From a virus: 32,199 bases of DNA. Position 1 is the stretch's first letter. Each line of letters opens with the position of its first letter. The position numbers and the translations under genes were made by a program. The notes below the pieces were generated by a model. That model worked only from the letters and a program-made list of their open reading frames with translations, ran no database searches and was not told where the DNA came from. The DNA lies in IMG/VR virus record IMGVR_UViG_3300025853_000368, positions 1-32,199 of that record, one strand, 5' to 3'. This document shows positions 29,359-32,199 of this stretch, one piece after another.

Positions 29359-30301
29359 AGTCACAACCATTCAGAAGATGAGCGCGAGCCGTCTTCCAAA
29401 CATCATGGGATTCAGCCCATGGGCCACGCCTAATGATGAGCTCGATGCAACGATCCGAGCTCGCAAGGAAGGCGTCGATCACTACGACATCCAGGTCGGC
29501 GAGGCAGCTGACTGGGGCAATGAGTTTGAGGATCAGATCTTGCGCACCGCTGCACGGCGCCTCGGGCTGAAGAAACTGAAGCTCGACTACCCAGAGGCTT
29601 ACACCTACAAGGATCTGCTCCAGGCATCGCTCGATGGCGGCGCAATGGCTGACAACCTGGTGATCAACACCGACCCGGCGAACAACATATATGTGATGAA
29701 CCAGGAAGGCACGATCACCCTGGACGGCAAAGGTGTCTTGGAAGCCAAACTCACTCGCGTCGCACCTAGCGATGTGCCTGCGCCCTATCGAGGACCGATC
29801 CAGCTGCAGGGTCAGATGTTATGTACCGGCGCACAGTGGGGTGTGATTGCAATCCTGTACCAGGGGGTTGAGCTGTACATCTATGTTTACAAAGCCGATG
29901 CAGAAATGCAGCAAAAAATTATTCTTGCTTGCTCTGACTTTGAACGACGCGTGCGTGATGAGGATTGGTACCCGGCGATGTCTGCAGCGGAAGCAGCTGA
30001 CATGAAGGGCGACGTACCTGAAGACGTCGAGATGGATGCAGAGAATGATCTGAAAGAAAAGATTGAGCGGTTAGCCCATTTGCGAGCTGAGCTCAAGGCC
30101 TATGAAGCATTGGTCAGCGACCTGCAGCTCGACATCATGAACGACATGAAAGAGAAGAACGCGAACATCTGTAACGCGGGACGCTACAAAATCACCTGGC
30201 CGCTGCGCAGGATCAAAGCCAAGCCGGCACAAACCAAAGAGATACCAGCTGTTGAAGAGCACTGGGAGAGAGCCAAGACGCTGAAGCTGGAGGAGCTATG
30301 A
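29348..30301 (+). CDS. YqaJ-type recombination exonuclease (PD-(D/E)XK)
   Basis: The protein has 317 residues from ATG at 29348 (AGGGAG upstream); a frame start at 29294 lies inside the previous gene and is rejected. The motif set is GNEFED (57-62), Asp96 in LQASLDGG, Glu132-Ala-Lys134 in LEAKLTR, and Gln152/Gln156 in IQLQGQML, exactly the YqaJ/lambda-exonuclease order. A C-terminal coiled coil follows (ENDLKEKIERLAHLRAELKA). This enzyme class resects double-strand ends to load an annealing protein. No obvious annealase gene accompanies it in the window, so a partner (SSB-like protein or host factor) may serve. The stop overlaps the next start (ATGA). Confidence 0.88.
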   Translation: MVGKVTTIQKMSASRLPNIMGFSPWATPNDELDATIRARKEGVDHYDIQVGEAADWGNEFEDQILRTAARRLGLKKLKLDYPEAYTYKDLLQASLDGGAMADNLVINTDPANNIYVMNQEGTITLDGKGVLEAKLTRVAPSDVPAPYRGPIQLQGQMLCTGAQWGVIAILYQGVELYIYVYKADAEMQQKIILACSDFERRVRDEDWYPAMSAAEAADMKGDVPEDVEMDAENDLKEKIERLAHLRAELKAYEALVSDLQLDIMNDMKEKNANICNAGRYKITWPLRRIKAKPAQTKEIPAVEEHWERAKTLKLEEL

Positions 30302-30477
30302 AAGTGACAATCGAAATTGAAGGTAAGCCGGACGACTTCCAGGAGCTGTTCGTTCCCTCAGACAAGCAGACAGAGTTCCTGTCGATGACATACGACGCGT
30401 ACACAGAGGCGCTGAAAAAATTTATTTGGGACAACATCGACCCGCACAAATTTATTAGGGGGAAGGATGACAAATAA
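30298..30477 (+). CDS. 59-residue acidic hypothetical protein
   Basis: The ATG at 30298 overlaps the exonuclease stop with GGAGG seven nt upstream. Product: MKVTIEIEGKPDDFQELFVP then SDKQTEFLSMTYDAYTEALK then KFIWDNIDPHKFIRGKDDK. It has a short beta start and a helical end. The context suggests an exonuclease accessory or an early modulator, but nothing diagnostic is present. It overlaps the LexA-type gene by 11 nt. Confidence 0.68.
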   Translation: MKVTIEIEGKPDDFQELFVPSDKQTEFLSMTYDAYTEALKKFIWDNIDPHKFIRGKDDK

Positions 30478-30679
30478 AGAACAGGCAACCGTGGACTTTA
30501 TCCGAGCATACGCTGAGGACAATGGATACTCTCCAAACTTTGCAGAGATCATGGAAGCGATCGGAGAAAAGTCAAAGGCAGGCATGACCAGGATACTGAA
30601 CCGGCTCACAGACAAGGGAATAATCAAGAGATCTGCTGGTGTTGCGCGCTCGATTCGCGTGGTAGAATTTAATTGCTAG
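30467..30679 (+). CDS. LexA N-terminal-type HTH DNA-binding protein without protease domain
   Basis: The protein has 70 residues. TNKEQATVDFIRAYAEDNGY, then SPNFAEIMEAIGEKSKAGMT and RILNRLTDKGIIKRS follow the LexA DNA-binding domain pattern (Q---L-FI------G--P---EI-------S------L--L--KG-I-R). There is no C-terminal S24 autoprotease, so it cannot be inactivated by RecA the LexA way. AGGGGGAAGG precedes the ATG. It is the last gene of the early operon. It could repress the early promoter dyad at 27416-27429 or act on host LexA-controlled genes (inference). Its stop lies in the inverted repeat at 30675-30703. Confidence 0.8.
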   Translation: MTNKEQATVDFIRAYAEDNGYSPNFAEIMEAIGEKSKAGMTRILNRLTDKGIIKRSAGVARSIRVVEFNC

Positions 30680-30703
30680 CGACTCTCCCTCACTCCCGCT
30701 AGC
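30675..30703. repeat. Inverted repeat holding the stop codons of two convergent genes
   Basis: GCTAGCG (30675-30681) and CGCTAGC (30697-30703) are perfect inverted copies around a 15-nt centre. The stop TAG of the LexA-type gene and the stop TAG of the convergent HNH gene both lie in these arms. It may add a second hairpin to the terminator that follows. Confidence 0.7.
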
Positions 30704-31268
30704 TTCCCTCATTGCCCCTCTTCGGAGGGGTTTCTTTTATCAGCTGCATTTGTATATTCGACTGTTCATCCTGGTCAAACCTACCTGCTTTGCGCCGGTT
30801 CTCTGCCTTGGTGAGGATCTGTACGTTATTCGGTACGTCGAGTCCGCACACCAGGTCATTGATCAGAGGGATGATGTGGTCGACCTCGTGCTTCACACCA
30901 GTATCGATAGATAGCAGCTGTGCCTCAAGTCGAATCCTGCGTAGTTCTGTAACGCCTTGACGGGTTGCGACTCTTGCCTTTCGCTCATGATAGCGGCGAT
31001 TCGCAACGCCTCGCTTGTGGGCTGCTGAGTCTGCATAGCGCTTCGCTCTGTCGCGTTTACGCTGCTTATACGCTTCGTCTCCGTAGTCGAGCCAGTAACC
31101 TTGTTTTGTTCTAGCGCGATTTCGTAGGCGTAGACATTCGCGGCAGTTCTTGTTCTTAGCGAATCGCTCCGACAGATGACCGTGCTTGCATGGCTTGCCG
31201 GTGAAATAGTAAGTAACACCTTGTCTCAGCGCCTCAGCTTGGGACGCTGGAAACTTCCTTTTTTCCAA
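30699..31268 (-). CDS. HNH endonuclease with N-terminal zinc-binding segment
   Basis: The protein has 189 residues, starting with TTG at 31268. The N-terminal TYYFTGKPCKHGHLSERFAK, then NKNCRECLR make a CxxGH…CxxC zinc-binding motif. A basic helix region follows (KQRKRDRAKRYADSAAHKRG), and the HNH core is KHEVDHIIPLINDLVCGLDV then PNNVQILTKAENRRKAGRF. Phage proteins of this build are often free-standing homing endonucleases, or HNH nucleases linked to packaging. Its place at the far end of the lysis cassette and the overlap with a terminator suggest a mobile, inserted gene. No strong ribosome binding site precedes the TTG. Confidence 0.85.
   Translation of the reverse strand: MEKRKFPASQAEALRQGVTYYFTGKPCKHGHLSERFAKNKNCRECLRLRNRARTKQGYWLDYGDEAYKQRKRDRAKRYADSAAHKRGVANRRYHERKARVATRQGVTELRRIRLEAQLLSIDTGVKHEVDHIIPLINDLVCGLDVPNNVQILTKAENRRKAGRFDQDEQSNIQMQLIKETPPKRGNEGS
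30715..30739 (+). terminator. Rightward intrinsic terminator of the early operon
   Basis: CCCCTC and GAGGGG form a 6-bp stem capped by the stable TTCG tetraloop and followed by TTTCTTTTA. It sits 36 nt after the LexA-type stop. It is inside the 3' end of the convergent HNH gene, whose last codons (KETPPKRGNEGS) are encoded by the hairpin. Confidence 0.85.
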
Positions 31269-31281
31269 TGTCCCGTCTCAT

Positions 31282-31671
31282 TCAGTAAGACCAGATAGTC
31301 GGTCGGTACGCCTCCGTCTCGTCCAGGTCATCCAAATGAATGAAGCGGGATGAGTGGTTGCCCTTTTGTGCAATGCCTATCCCTGTGAAACCATGCCCTA
31401 GTGCTACACACAGCAGCTTGTAAGCATCCTCTCCGCTGACGGCTATGTCAGCTGCCCGGCCACGTCCGTGTGCGCCAGGCTTATCCTTTGATCTTTCGAC
31501 TGGGTGCAGGCTGCACCTGTACCCACTGGTGATGACCAGGGGCTGACCCCAGTCGCCGCGCAAACTAGTGAGCTTCTCCATGAACCCTGGGTCCATCATC
31601 TCGACTGCATTGCAGTCGCCGCACTTGCATGCCATCTCGCCATGGGTGAAGTAAGGGGACTCCCAACTCAT
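31282..31671 (-). CDS. M15-family peptidase, probable endolysin
   Basis: The protein has 129 residues. The zinc site is His68 and Asp75 in AHGRGRAADIA, with His112 in RFIHLDD; ITSGYRCSLHP precedes it, and a Cys cluster ACKCGDC lies near the start. This matches the M15_3 type (L,D/D,D-carboxypeptidase or L-Ala-D-Glu endopeptidase) used as small endolysins. No signal peptide is seen, so export would need the adjacent holin-like protein. Its start overlaps the small basic gene (ATGA). It cleaves peptidoglycan cross-links or stem peptides at lysis; the exact bond cannot be told. Confidence 0.88.
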   Translation of the reverse strand: MSWESPYFTHGEMACKCGDCNAVEMMDPGFMEKLTSLRGDWGQPLVITSGYRCSLHPVERSKDKPGAHGRGRAADIAVSGEDAYKLLCVALGHGFTGIGIAQKGNHSSRFIHLDDLDETEAYRPTIWSY

Positions 31672-31811
31672 TGGCTGTCCTCTTTCTTCTTAGCGAACGG
31701 TCCTTTGCCTGCCTTCATTTGTGCGTACACCTTGTCGTTGATCGTGCTTTTCTTTTTGCTGCGTGACTTGCCTGCAGCTCTACGCTTGTTGATGTTTTCG
31801 TACAGACTCAT
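31668..31811 (-). CDS. 47-residue basic conserved phage protein
   Basis: ATG at 31811 overlaps the holin-like stop (ATGA). Product: MSLYENINKRRAAGKSRSKK then KSTINDKVYAQMKAGKGPFA with a Lys-rich end. The SLY-NINKR+-AGKSRSK-KSTI pattern occurs in very many marine phages and cyanophages as a small unannotated protein. It is strongly basic and probably disordered; nucleic-acid binding is possible. Function unknown to me. Confidence 0.8.
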   Translation of the reverse strand: MSLYENINKRRAAGKSRSKKKSTINDKVYAQMKAGKGPFAKKKEDSQ

Positions 31812-32176
31812 TTCTTTTTCTTCTCCATAAATCCTTCGACAGCTCCGCCGCCAAAATAAAAACCTAAGATAATCAGCATTGCATAATTGATACTGAACTG
31901 CTCCATGACCTTGGTCACTGCGTCTGGGTCGCCTTGTCCTGAGATCGTCATCGCCAGGACTAGGACATAGCTGAATAAGAATGTGAACCCAAACATCAAT
32001 GCCAAGTAACGCTGCGCTAACTTAAACGGCGCGTAGGCAGACAGCAGATCTGTCTTGGCCTTGGCCTTGGCCTGGATCTCTTCCTCTGTGCTGGTGTGCA
32101 TTGAGTCGATCAGGTCCATCCCTTTCGAGATGACGTCCCCTGATCCCAGCATCTTACTGATGACACTGAACATCAT
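31808..32176 (-). CDS. Holin-like membrane protein
   Basis: The protein has 122 residues. The N-terminal 30 residues hold GDVISKGMDLIDSMHTSTEE, a start shared with 3-TM GTA-type phage holins. Two membrane segments follow, about 56-78 (LALMFGFTFLFSYVLVLAMT) and about 96-114 (YAMLIILGFYFGGGAVEGF), and a basic KKKK end. The domain order and position directly before the M15 peptidase support a holin or pinholin role. GGAGG precedes the ATG at 32176. No spanin gene is evident nearby. Upstream 32177-32199 holds only the ribosome binding site and leader. Confidence 0.68.
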   Translation of the reverse strand: MMFSVISKMLGSGDVISKGMDLIDSMHTSTEEEIQAKAKAKTDLLSAYAPFKLAQRYLALMFGFTFLFSYVLVLAMTISGQGDPDAVTKVMEQFSINYAMLIILGFYFGGGAVEGFMEKKKK

Positions 32177-32199
32177 GTGCCTCCTATATTGTGATCTGT

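Overview
The window is a large part of one tailed-phage genome with a T7-like short-tailed (podovirus) virion. The evidence is the portal, scaffold, capsid, tail tubular A, tail tubular B, internal virion protein and T7-type tail fibre order, together with a T7 gp13-like protein beside the terminase. No integrase, tRNA, rRNA, CRISPR array or host gene was seen. Base composition is moderate, ribosome binding sites are strong AGGAGG-type sequences, and genes are chained by ATGA/GTGA overlaps, which suits a proteobacterial host. Repeated tail-fibre motifs and several small proteins look like those of marine podoviruses. The host cannot be fixed from the sequence.

Layout. From 1 to 22.6 kb everything is on the minus strand and is read right to left: small and large terminase, a gp13/GNAT-like protein, four small head-associated proteins, portal, a Bbp19-like protein, scaffold, major capsid, a small putative decoration protein, a strong intrinsic terminator, tail tubular A and B, four internal virion/ejection proteins, a 1269-residue tail fibre with a C-terminal S74 chaperone, and two small genes, the last cut by the window edge. 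From 22.6 to 27.35 kb, still on the minus strand, lies the replication module: PD-(D/E)XK nuclease, SSB-like protein, TOPRIM primase-helicase, a 57-residue coupled ORF, a protein with an SSB-type tail, an HTH replication initiator, a 265-bp non-coding gap with origin-like motifs, and a DUF3310 protein. From 27.42 to 30.74 kb the strand switches to plus: a sigma70-like promoter drives a tightly coupled early operon of small uncharacterised proteins, a YqaJ-type exonuclease and a lone LexA-type HTH protein, closed by a hairpin terminator. From 30.7 to 32.2 kb, on the minus strand again, lie a holin-like protein, a small basic protein, an M15 peptidase (probable endolysin) and an HNH endonuclease.

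How it works together. The divergent region at 27.35-27.49 kb probably switches early (plus) and replication/late (minus) transcription. Primase-helicase, initiator, SSB-like protein and exonuclease form a replication-recombination set, but no DNA polymerase and no phage RNA polymerase is encoded here. They are either outside the window or supplied by the host. Two phage proteins end in SSB-like acidic-aromatic tails, which suggests recruitment of host replication proteins. The capsid gene has its own good sigma70-like promoter and a terminator after the next gene, a logic like T7 gene 10 with T-phi but with host-type signals.

The most interesting items are the origin-like gap at 22854-23118, the CGGACA/TGTCCG repeat array inside a coupled micro-gene at 24292-24496, the terminator between the SSB-like gene and the primase, the operator-like dyads on three candidate promoters, and the decapeptide repeat in the tail fibre.
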